64,000 nt of DNA from assembly GCA_963971305.1 (NCBI GenBank), contig OZ020303.1, positions 64,294,867 through 64,358,866 on the forward strand, written 5' to 3'. A model generated the notes under the pieces. It had not been told where the DNA came from and did not search any database. It saw only the letters and a program-made list of their open reading frames with translations. Source of the DNA: Arcuatula senhousia. Its lineage: Eukaryota; Mollusca; Bivalvia; Mytilida; Mytilidae. Below are positions 11,201-21,179 of the stretch, one piece after another (the first letter of the stretch is position 1; the number at the start of each line of letters is the position of its first letter). A program made the position numbers and the translations under genes.

Positions 11201-14200
11201 GAAAAGATAATAGTAAAAGGTATAAAATGAGCAAAAAAATTTGATAGGTTCCTGACCTCGTTTTCAAAATAATTAACGTTAAAGTTTTGGCGGGAAAAGG
11301 TTTTCTCTGACTTTTTCATAGGTTTAGCATTAGCACTATTTAGCTGTTAAAACCCATGACAGAATAAATAGGATTTTATAAAACTTTGTCTATAATCTCT
11401 TTATGACATATTAAAGACATTAATAACAAGAAAATAGGGGGTTCGTGGGCAAAATTTTTTACCCTATTTTGATGGAAAAATCCAGAGAATTCCGAAAAAA
11501 TGACAGAAATACCAAAACAAGACCAGCGAGCATCCTTAATCTATTTATAATTTAGATCAAATACCTGAGACCTGCTCCCCATATTTCATTCTAGCTGCAT
11601 CTTTCATCTGTTCAAATCTCATTCTAATAAAAGAAAATTACTAATTTCTAAAGTAACAAAAAATATTTTTGACATATTATGTCAAAAATATTTTTTGTTA
11701 CTTTAGAAATAAATTATATAATGTTTAAATGCTATAAATTTCCATAATGCATAATTGTTCATATATATTTAACATATTGTTAACCACAAAATATTTTTGA
11801 CACAAAAATACATGAATGGCCATGGAGTGTTATATATAAAAAGAGCTATTGCATGCACAGAAATTGTGTTCCTTTTACAAGCCTCTAGATCTCTATAGAA
11901 AATTCTACATCATGTAAAAAATATATCGATATTATCATTTTATCATGTTACATATGGATTACAGATGTTGGTCTCAGAGTTATTGAGGAATCTTTTTTAT
12001 CTCAATATCAAAGACATGTTCTTTTTGTTTCTTTCTGTAACTTAACAATAACATTTTATAGTTTACTTGATAAAATCATCTGATGTTTTTATATTCTGTA
12101 AACTGGAAGACTGTCGACTAGTAACTCCACCATAGTTTAAGTGTATCTAAAATATTAGAAATTCAGTCAAATTTAGTGGAGTCAGTTATCACAACAATGT
12201 GTCAGATACAATGCACATTCATAGCTTCAAAATACAAAATTTATTTAGGGGAGTTGACTGGAGTTTTAGAAACACCTAAAATTGGGAGGTTTCTTAACAC
12301 CACTTGCCTGTTTTGTGGCAAATTCAAATTCAAGTATATATCTTTTTAGCAAAACCTGTTATTATGACACGCCAACAAAGTTGGGGGCATATAGTTTTTC
12401 GGTCTGTTCGTCTTATGTCCGTCCTTCCGTCTGTCACACTTTAGTTTTCCGCACTTTTTTTCCACATCCTTGCAAAACTTTTTTGGTATGTGAGTCTACC
12501 ATGATGAGTAACAGGTCAAGTTTGAGTTTCGTTCTGGTCCACTGATTTTGACCTAAATTACGGCCCTTGGACTTAGCAAATTTTGTAAAAATAACAGTTT
12601 TCCACACTTTTTTTCGACATCCTTGCATATATTCAAAAGATTTTTGGTATGTGAATCTACCATGAAGAGTTACAGGTCAAGTTTGAGTTTCCCTCCCGTC
12701 CACTGATTTTGACCTAAATTACGGCCCTTGGACTTAGCAAAGTTTGTAAAAATAACAGTTTCCCGCACTTTTTTTCGACATCCTTGCAAAAGTTTTTTGG
12801 TATGTGAGTCTACCATGATGAGTAACAGGTCAAGTTTGAGTTTTGTTCTGGTCCACTGATTTTGACCTAAATTACGGCCCTTGGACTTAGCAAATTTTGT
12901 AAAAATAACAGTTTTCCACACTTTTTTTCGACATCCTTGCATATATTCAAAAGATTTTTGGTATGTGAATCTACCATGAAGAGTTACAGGTCAAGTTTGA
13001 GTTTCCCTCCCGTCCACTGATATTGACCTAAATTATGGCCCTTGGACTTAGCAAAGTTTGTAAAAATAACAGTTTCCCACACTTTTTTTCGACATCCTTG
13101 CATATATTCAAAAGATTTTGAGTATGTAAGTCTACCATGATGAGTTACAGGTCAAGTTTGAGTTTTGTTCTGGTCCACTGATTTTGACCTAAGTTATGGC
13201 CCTTGGACGTAGCAAATTTGGTAAAAATAACAGTTTTAATTTATTAGCCAGCCAGGCATCAGTGTCATCTTGACACATTTCCTTGTTTCAAAAATATTCA
13301 ACAGATTTACACAAAATTTTATATGAGAATCCCTAAATAGTACCTAAACACTGTGTACAATTTGAAATCTGTACCCCTTAAAGTGTTTGAGTTTACAAAA
13401 ACTTGTAGACCCATAGACGAGGACGAAGTGAAAAGTACAGGGCTTTTATATCTTTGAGGCATGGCTCTAGTTCAATTTTGTTTATACATGAATTTTAATT
13501 TTTATTATTGTTAATTTGCACACATTTAATCAAAATGCCTCTTTCATGGGTATTACATGTAATTTTCATGGTTTCTGAGATTTTCATTGGCCGCAAATAT
13601 TGTAAAAATTAGTACACCACAAAAATTTATAAGTTTACAGTAAATTTTACTCACATATTTACATTCTTTATTTCCAAACAATGCTTGACAAATTAGGTCA
13701 ACTTTCTGTTGATAGTAAAACTTTTTGTCTGAATTCACACGTATCACTGTAACAGGAAACTCTTTCTAAAAATAGAAACTGTACAGTAAAAAGATGTACT
13801 TTGTACTTGTGTGTGTGTGTGTTTTGTTATGTCGTATGTTTTATCTTGTTGTCTTTTTTGTCAACAGATTTTGTCTTTGCATTTTGGTCTTAATCATTCT
13901 ACCGCCCCACCCATTGGTACTTTGTTTTCTCCTTGTTAATTTGTTTGTTATTTTCTTCATAATATAGAAAATAATGAGATGTGGAATAAGTGTTTGCAAC
14001 ACAGCTTACTTAACAAGATGTCAATAAGTCATTCTAATACATGTGTACTTTCTTTTCTTTATACAGGCATTTCAAGATATTTTGGACTTATTACCTCTGA
14101 AATACAATTTTGTAGAAATAAAACTTCCTCCATAATGTCTGTATAAGTACCATCTCTGATTCCAACTGAAAATAAAACATAGTAAAACAAATGCAATTAC

Positions 14201-17200
14201 TAAAAGATAACATGAATATCAAAATGTAAGGTGGCTCAAATTGTGTAAAATATGTGTATGCAGTGTACATAATTTATTTTGCTTCAATTTGGCATCTTAA
14301 AATATGTTTTTTTTGGTATGGTGTTTTAGGTGGTCGTTTTTCTGCTGTTGTAGCTGTCGTTCTACCATAGGAAAGGGTTCGCATCTATACCATACAGCCT
14401 TGTTTTACCAATATTCATTTATTAATTAAATACGTTTCTACATCTTTTTTGTTCCCTTTCAGGTTCAATATCTTTTACTTTTTATATTTATACATACAGT
14501 TTATTGTTATGTCCTGCACATGTGTACAAAGTTTCTAATTTTCCTTTTTTTTATATGGACAAGTAACTTAAACCTGATTGGAAGCCTGAACTACACTAAA
14601 GGTTCTAGCAGGACAAAAGAAACACGAAAATCTGTCAAAGTAAAAAATGGCCAGATTTCATTAAACAGGAAGTAGGTAAGGGACAGAACTGAAATATAAT
14701 CCTACATTATGGAACCCCACCCCGATGCTATATACAATATATCAAGAGGCTGTGATGAGTAGTTGCTGAGAAAACTGTTAAAAAAACTTCATTCCCGCCT
14801 GCCTGCCTGCCGTCCACTGCTGGCCCGCCCACTGCCTGACAATCACCATTTTATAACCCAGATTTTTCACTCTGTGAAATCAGGCCAAAAATACATACTA
14901 GATGGACAAACTGTTAGAAAAGACTTGTCATAGCTTCCTCTTCCAGTGCTGACTCCAGAATTTTCAATAAATGACTTCAAATCAAGACAAACTTCATCTG
15001 ACCAAGAACCTTCAACTAAAACTCTTTTATCTGTTTCCCATCCTACACATTTACATAATACAGAATGTGTTGCCAGTCTGGTCTCCTGTTTATCAGGGGC
15101 AATTTCGATTGGTTCTTTTGTTTCAACTAGCTCTCTAAAAATGGGGTATGGATTGTCCTTAAGGTTGTACTTGTCTATAACAGATAGAAGAGTCTGATCT
15201 GGTGTTTTCTCATGGGTTTGTATTTTAGTTATGTCTAGACCCAAACATTTCATCAATTCTTTCATACTTGCACAAACTGACTGAGATACGAATGAAACAT
15301 CATATCTGAAAAAAAAATTACATAAACTTTCAAAAGAATTATTCGAGATAAAATTCTTTATGATGTTCATTTAATGTTTCATCTAAGAATCATTTACTTT
15401 TCAATACATTTTATTAAATGTTAGTAGCATAAAAAAAAACCCAATATTTCTCTTAGGAAAAAATATAAATAACTGCTACATACATGTATGTAATTAGCTC
15501 ACTGAGGATGCATGCTGCATTTATCTTTCATGTATGATATCATAATTAAATGAGATATCTTAAAATTTCATCAAATTTCAAATGGAAGTTGCACTTAAGT
15601 GGTACTACAGTCTTCATGTATGTGAACAGACAGACAAGGTGAAAGAAGTTTGCGGTTTGTAAGTGTGTGTAATTCTATAAATATAGTATATTTTATAAAA
15701 TTAAGAGATAACTGTATAGTGTTTTAAGATTTTTGCGGCATCAATTGGGTATTTGATGGTCCCAAATTGAGTTTACAGGCAACACACTATCTCGTCGTCA
15801 GTATCATTATATTCGGCCATCTTCAATGATCTTAGTTTTGTTTATTTTATTACAACTAACGCGTATGAATATGCAATGTGATCCATAAGCAAAAGTGATG
15901 TCAATTGTGGATTTGATGCCATGAATTTTTTCTTATAAACCAATAAAAAATAAGATAAATAAAAAACTGCATTAGAATTGCATTTTAATGTGGCTGATTA
16001 AAGTGTTTTCAAAATATATTTATTGTGCAATATTTTGAACCTATAATTTGTGTTTGTTTCTGTTCTACCTATATGGACTCTGTACGGAATTAAATATTGA
16101 TAAGGTTCTATGTACCCATTACAAGCCAGGAGATTTGCAGTATGCTGAGCTATGATGCACAATCTGGCATCCTCTATTGATGCTGGACCATCTCTGGAAC
16201 CCCCTACATTGACCACAACACTGCCATTTCTTTTAGGTGCCTCTCCAGTGATATGATCTGCCTTCCAAAGGGTTGACAGAATGTTTTTATAAAGTACTGG
16301 TCTGTCAAAATGGAAAGCCAGGGAGCAGAATGAAGGGGATGTAATTTTACTGATTTGCCAAGGCCCATTCTCAAGTTTCTCACAAATTTCCTTCTTCAGA
16401 TCTTCAATAATCTTCAAAAAATCAAAAGAATGTTAGTTTAACATATATATATATACAAATGGGTGAATCAAAAAAATGAAGCCAAAGTGTGACAAGCAGG
16501 GTCAAATTTCAAATTGAGATAATTAATTTGAATTTCAACTTAGTAAATTCGATATAGATTATATTTTATAAATTAGAAGAGTTCAAGGTAATTGGTTGAA
16601 TAACAAAAAAGTTATTACAGTTTTTATAAACAGAAAATGAGGAAAATATTCATGAAATATGCATTTTTTAGATATAGAAATCTTGAATCAAAGCCATAAT
16701 CTGTTTGATATGCATGTAAGTGTTCAAGCATTTTGATACCAAATTTGTCTTGTTTGTGATACAAATAACTTCTAAAAGTAATTTAATTCTATTATTTTGA
16801 TCCCTTTTTACATCCTTACAGTGAGAAAAGTTTTTATTTAACTTTCAAAACATATGTTAAATGGCAAAAATTATGCAATTTCCCCCCAAAATACTTGATT
16901 TACTCCGTTATTTTTGTAAAAAATCAAGATAAAAGAAGGTACCCTATTGCAGGATGTTTTGTCACACTCCTTACATGATACTTTTAGTACTAATTGTATC
17001 AATATCTAACATTTGTTTTGAACATTTTTGCAGCTATCAATGTTCTACCTTGCATATTTTGACCAATTTTGATTCAATTTGCATCATTTTATATTCTGTT
17101 CTTATGATTCAGTCGATGTTAACAAGTTATTGTGTCACACTCCTTAAATGTAAATACAAGAATATCTTATTCTTTATAATTACTTTCCTTTTAAAGAAAA

Positions 17201-20200
17201 TAATTAATTTCTATGCAAACTTACTAAATAAAACATTATTCTAATATAAAGCAAAAGGCTTCAGTTTCTATTCATTAAGATAAAGGTTGTTTTTAAAAAA
17301 TGGCGCAGCCAGCTTTTTCTTCATAGGTATTACTTGAATGTGAACATCATAAAGTACAAATAGCATTATTTTACAGCCAAAAGTTATCCTTTCTTTTATA
17401 CATGTTATATATTAATGAAGATATCATTTTAGCATACATGGCATAATTGAAAAAAAATGTGGTATTGATTTCCTGTATATTTTGGCTTATTTGTTTGCAT
17501 TTATGTTCAATTGTCACCAACAATATGAAATAAAATCCTTTTAGGCTACTCCAAATGTATGATTTAGTTGTGAGAATGCTTTAAATTAATACTAACTTGT
17601 ACTTTGATAGTTCTAAACAGCCAAACAATCCTCTATATAACACTGTGTTTAACAAATGTGGTATTTTTCATGTGACATGGACAGTACCTTTTTTGTCACA
17701 CTCCTTACATATAGTTTATTTGACATTTATGAATTCCATAGCATATGTCAAGGTTTCCGTTTTGGATATTATGTTCAATTCAGTTTGAATCAACACCTTA
17801 TTTGAATATCTTGATAGTAAATTGTTCCAAATATCATTTTTATGGTTATAAATATGGATACATGTATGTAAGGAGTGTGACATCAATTATGTAGATATGT
17901 ATTATAAGCACAAATAAAGTTCTCTAAAAATGATCTCTAACTTTAAATTTTGTCAAAAACATTAAGTTTATCAAGAAAGATATAAACATGTAAATGCACA
18001 GTTTTCTAATGAATTACACCAAATCAAATGACCAAATATCAATATGTAAGGAGTGTGACAAATGGTACTTTCATTGCTGCAGCAAGATCATAAATTTGAA
18101 GAAAATGATAAGATTTTAGGGACTGCTGTTGTTCTAAATATGGTGTAGGATCATTGTCCTCCACTTTAAATATATTTTTCACATCATTTATGTCAGTTTA
18201 GGAATTTGGTGTGTTCTTTTTAGTCATTGTTAATCTTTTTTGAAGACATAATTTGAAATCCTGAACATGAGAATGTATGGATGCATCATTTTAAACTTTA
18301 GAATGGTTACTATATATCATGATATGTTACTCTTGGGTTCTAATCACAAAAATGTTTATGTTTTCAAATGTAATATGCAACATTAAAGCCATAAAATCAA
18401 TGACATTATTAAGGTGTCACACTCTTCTACATCACTATAGTTGTCCTAGAACTAAAATTTGATGAAAGTCATCAAAGTTTTGTATATTTTTTCTCTTTTC
18501 CCTATTATAAGAACTACTGGGATTATAGAAATTTAAAATTGAAAACCATCCTGTAAAAAATTTTGAAGCTTAAAGTCAATTGTCACACTCCTTACATTTG
18601 ATGGAGTCTCTCTAAAAATTAAGATAATTTATGGCCTATACAAACAGATGATGTAACTTATGACCCAAAAGACTGGGTATATATTTATGAATTCACTACA
18701 GTAAAGTTGGTGACTTTATTTCTTTTGAATCTCTGTTAGTAGCTGTTTTATTTTGGAATTCCCATTTTCTCTTGCCTAAAATTTTCATGTAATAGCTTGA
18801 CAATTAATTTCTCTATGGGACATTGTTTTTACTTACAATATATCAAGATACTGAAAAATGATGCCAATATACCATAGATCACAGTAATGTAAATATTCAT
18901 AACCTTGCTGCATTATGAAAAAAATGCTAACATTTTGAAAAAACAATTTTTTTTAAATGTCGCACTCCTTACATTTTAGGGGTGTTTTATAAGCACCATT
19001 TCATTATAATTTGTTATAATCAAACCAAATTTGGCAAAAATTAAGTCAATACTGCTACAAACATTTTGGCCACAAATTTGTCATTTTATTGCAACTTTAA
19101 GAAAAAATATGGCAGATTATTTAAAAGGCTTCATTTTTTTTAATTCACCCAAATGCAGCATAAATTAGAAAAATTAGAATGTAATAATAGAAAACTTTGA
19201 ACATCAATTTGGTAACAAATACAATTTGTTACCAAACTTGCCCTGAACTTGGTTTATTTCGCTAAAAATTATTTAACCATGTTGATTGATTATTTGTCTA
19301 CATTGGTAATGACAGATACATTTTCGTGTATTCAATATGGCCATTGATTGGGATCTCGGATGTTTTTTCTTGAAGACTTTAATATGGTGACAAATCGAGC
19401 AAATTCAATGTGAATTATCTAAATCATCTTCATTAATTATATACGAGCCATAAATGTCATTTTCTTTGTTTGTTGACTTCGCTGTGAATATTTCTACTGC
19501 TAAAACCTCGAGATACAGTGTATTGCCAGCAATTTTGAACAGGCAAAGTTTTAAAAAAAATTAAAAACAGTGTGCATGCTTAAAATGGAATTAAGCTCAT
19601 GAATATGAATTTTTCTAAAGCTTAAGAATATTATTATTTAGTGATTACTGTTTCTCGATTTTTAGATTAATTTGGTACCATAGCCGTATTTTTGTTGTTC
19701 ATACGATCCCTAAGGGGGCGATAATGGTAGAAATGTCAATATCTTAGTACAATGGGCTGAATTTTTCATCAATGTCCGGTATTGCATACTTGTTTTCTCA
19801 AACTTTCATTGTCTTTTTAACGCTTTTTGCTCTGAAAATTTTGAACGTCATCAAGCACACATGTGACCCACAAGGAAATGTAACTAGAGAGCACGAATTA
19901 CTTCACAAAAGTGACATGTCCTGACCGGGAATCGAACCCGAGACCACTAGGTTCGTTGTCAGATGCTCTACCACTGAGCTAAAGAAGTACTTCCCTACCT
20001 CAACAGTAAATGCTGGCTATTAAACCTACTAACTAATGTACAAAGGGGACTTAGGGGAGCAACCTCGTTACAGAATGATAGTTTGTTTATATTTTCTAAT
20101 ATATTTTGTTTGAATTTGAACAAATCGCATTATAAACAATTCAAAAAAATATTTTTGCTTTTAACTTCAGGAGCGTCACTGTCTATATTATTTTTAAAAT

Positions 20201-20538
20201 AAGACAAGTTGTCCATGTTGTCTGTTGCCCTTTTTTTTGTTAAGTAAAAAAAAACTTTCCGTAGACAATATCGCTTTCAGATAACCACAGGTAGACTTAA
20301 TTTTTTTGCTGCACAGATCCAGTAAGATTCAGTAAGTAAGATATATAATGTAAGAAACCTGTTGGCTACAACTTGACAAAGAGGATCCATTTGGTATCAT
20401 AATGTCACCATCTTTTAGATCTCTTTGACGCTTGCAAAGTGTGATTGATTTTATGGCGATGTTGCGATCTTCAAAGAATGTTCTGAGGACTTCAGTTAAT
20501 TTCTTTTGACAGAATTTTATCCACGTGAAACTTTCCAT
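5279..20538 (-). CDS. DALRD3: DALRD3-like DALR anticodon-binding-domain protein, 13 exons, 616 aa
   Basis: Coding exons in transcript order: 20538-20359, 16411-16041, 15305-14899, 14165-14095, 13765-13655, 12146-12067, 11623-11565, 10649-10567, 9599-9473, 8492-8434, 7501-7388, 6786-6718, 5398-5279. Every junction keeps phase, and together they give 617 codons including TAG. Family landmarks include SFVMYNCARLATLF (exon 9), SSYYSRTHILG (exon 12) and the C-terminal MGIQPLSQL (exon 13), which match vertebrate DALRD3 in order and spacing. In humans DALRD3 partners METTL2 and targets arginine tRNAs for 3-methylcytosine at position 32; its DALR domain is related to that of arginyl-tRNA synthetase. 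No catalytic domain is visible, as expected for an adaptor. Exon 1 uses a weak-looking donor (CAG|gtttct). The gene is stretched by repeats: intron 1 is 3.9 kb and holds a 2.69-kb element. The start is the first ATG giving a family-like N-terminus (WIKFCQKKL, compare WIKET in human). Least certain: the exon 1, 2 and 3 borders. Confidence 0.93.
5946..6390 (-). repeat. Reverse copy of the hairpin-headed repeat, two ~175-bp units
   Basis: Two direct units share 'aacaggaagtagatga' and 'ctgacctggaaaggggaggc' (about 6025 and 6195), ending at about 6390 in a GGACAGACAGACAGACGG run and the hairpin 'agccccctctcttac'/'gagtgggggtata'. This is the reverse complement layout of the element at 2101-2874. 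It lies between DALRD3 exons 12 and 13. Confidence 0.6.
7502..8433. other. DALRD3 intron 10, no feature seen
   Basis: AT-rich intronic sequence between the exons ending at 7501 and 8434. No repeat structure, RNA gene or credible reading frame recognised. Confidence 0.5.
8838..9347. mobile_element. Fold-back MITE-like element with about 115-bp inverted arms
   Basis: The left arm (about 8842-8958) and the reverse complement of the right arm (about 9228-9347) share 'aagctgaa.agg', 'tactttggagta', 'agaagttaatct' and 'tgatcag.t.aaactc' in the same order, with a roughly 270-bp loop. No coding capacity. Sits in DALRD3 intron 9. Arms are imperfect, so an old insertion; target duplication not resolved. 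Confidence 0.7.
9700..9836 (+). repeat. Probable non-LTR retrotransposon 3' tail
   Basis: A short AT-rich stretch ending in a simple repeat (TTGAATTTGAATTTGAA, around 9818-9834), as seen at the 3' ends of many non-LTR elements. There is no reverse-transcriptase coding upstream of it, so this would be a strongly 5'-truncated copy. Tentative. Confidence 0.3.
9925..10530 (-). repeat. Dispersed repeat, inverted partner of 28745-29060
   Basis: On the minus strand it reads words such as 'tgtcctaagccaggaatctt', 'cgtttgtacttgtctttttg' and 'ccattgtggttttt', which recur nearly unchanged on the plus strand at 28783-29010. Over about 300 bp the two copies are close to identical by eye. Open frames across it (up to 120 codons) are shared only because the repeats are alike; no protein family is recognised. 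Lies in DALRD3 intron 8. Confidence 0.75.
10840..10950 (-). repeat. Short hairpin-tailed repeat fragment
   Basis: Contains 'aaggacggacacacagtagg' and ends in the hairpin 'tatatcccccacttttc'/'aagtagggggtata' (about 10915-10947), the reverse of the head found at 2101 and 38880. A truncated member of that family. Confidence 0.5.
11142..11539. mobile_element. TTAA-flanked MITE (piggyBac-like)
   Basis: Bounded by TTAA at 11142-11145 and 11536-11539. The inner ends are inverted: GGATGTTCGCT on the left, and the complement of AGCGAGCATCC on the right. About 390 bp without coding capacity. TTAA target sites are the signature of piggyBac-type elements. A relative with the same GGATGT..TCTGGTC-type ends is at 27553-28297. 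The right end lies only about 20 bases from the donor of a DALRD3 exon (11565). Confidence 0.7.
11644..11710. repeat. Perfect 67-bp palindrome, 33-bp arms
   Basis: Arms run 11644-11676 and 11678-11710 around a single central T at 11677; every pair I checked matches. It is AT-rich (contains AAAAAATATTTTTGACAT). In the DALRD3 pre-mRNA it would fold about 20 nt upstream of the acceptor of the exon at 11623-11565. Confidence 0.9.
12370..13290 (+). repeat. Tandem repeat, about five ~157-bp units
   Basis: Opens with 'cgccaacaaagttgggggca' and a TTCGTC/GTCCGTCC run, then about five direct units sharing 'ctttttttcgacatccttgc', 'gtgagtctaccatgatgagt' and 'tggcccttggacttagcaaa'. Some units end at 'tgcatatattcaaaag', others at 'tgcaaaa.ttttttgg', suggesting a roughly 313-bp dimer unit. 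It closes at 'catcagtgtcatcttgac'. Non-coding. Lies in the DALRD3 intron between exons 5 and 6. Confidence 0.8.
13806..13822 (+). repeat. (GT)n microsatellite
   Basis: Short GT dinucleotide run about 20 bases upstream-side of the DALRD3 exon at 13655-13765 (on the minus strand it is CA-rich intron). Confidence 0.8.
16461..19150. mobile_element. 2.69-kb inverted-repeat-bounded element with iterated 17-bp motif
   Basis: The left end GGGTGAATCAAAAAAATGAA(GCC) at 16461 is matched by the complement of (GGC)TTCATTTTTTTTAATTCACC(C) ending at 19150. One base differs and one A is extra over about 23 bp. Both ends are flanked by AAAT (16457-16460 and 19151-19154), a plausible 4-bp target duplication. 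The interior is very AT-rich with no credible protein (open frames under 100 codons). It carries eight copies of TGTCACACTCCTTACAT or close variants, six on one strand and two on the other. It sits entirely in DALRD3 intron 1. A non-autonomous DNA transposon is the simplest reading; I do not recognise the family. Confidence 0.7.
19918..19988 (-). repeat. tRNA-derived SINE head or tRNA pseudogene
   Basis: The minus strand has a good A box (TAGCTCAGTGGTAGAG, 19966-19981) and B box (GGGTTCGATTC, 19929-19939) at tRNA spacing, with an intact T arm. The acceptor ends do not pair (5' side CTTCTTT-like, 3' side TCAGGAC) and the anticodon stem is poor, so a functional tRNA is unlikely. Sequence continues past the tRNA-like part toward lower coordinates, as in a tRNA-derived SINE. 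Confidence 0.6.
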
Positions 20539-20588
20539 GTTTGTTTACATTTTTTGTAAATCATCGGGGTCACTGGTGCGTTTGAAAA

Positions 20589-21165
20589 GGGGTAGAGGCT
20601 ATAAGGTGCTTATTTGGCCCCAAATTTGTTATGAAAATAAATTTGGAGAACAGATCAAGTTTATACTGTAATTAATTGATGCTATGTATGGTTGTAACGT
20701 AACAAGCTGAAATACACATGTCATCATTGACATGATGTCTACATTGATTGCTTAATGACGTCATATTTCAAGAAAAGCTGAAAAACGGCCAAAATTCACA
20801 AATTTTAGACCAGTTTTTCAAAAAATTAAATACCTCCACATGCCTCCACCAAAAAGATATTTCACACACTGCAATATTGTGTCATCTTGCATATTTTTAC
20901 TAACTTTCATTTTGGTGGAGGCCTGTGGAGGCATTCAAATTTAACAAAAAACAATGTAAAATGTGACGTTTTTCACCATTTTGCACAAATTCTATAAAAT
21001 AGTCACATTTAAAAGACCCGTGTAGAGAAAAGCTCCCAATTTACACTGCAACAATTGCCAAACACTTTGTTTGCATCATTTTAAGAATGCAAATTATACA
21101 TAGTTCATTCAAATAAAATACACTGAAATTATGGGGCCAAAATAGGGTCTTAGAGCCCCTACCCC
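20589..21165. mobile_element. 577-bp MITE with GGGGTAG ends, next to the DALRD3 start
   Basis: The left end GGGGTAGAGGCTATAAGGTG and the complement of the right end (GGGGTAGGGGCTCTAAGACC) are alike, and both arms continue to GGCCCC about 33 bases in. No coding capacity; contains 'tccacatgcctccaccaaa' and its partner 'ggaggcctgtggaggcattc'. It starts 51 bp upstream of the DALRD3 ATG, so it may form part of the promoter region. Target duplication not evident. Confidence 0.65.
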
Positions 21166-21179
21166 TTTATTTTGTTTGC

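Noticed and set aside
12434..12942. Repeated open frames reading MQGCRKKVWKTVIFTKFAKS
   Set aside because: Antisense reading of the ~157-bp tandem units; no gene.
16954..17788. Open frames of 96 and 63 codons in DALRD3 intron 1
   Set aside because: AT-rich frames rich in Phe/Ile/Leu inside the inverted-repeat element; composition is that of random AT-rich DNA.
19918..19988. Functional tRNA gene
   Set aside because: Acceptor and anticodon stems do not pair.
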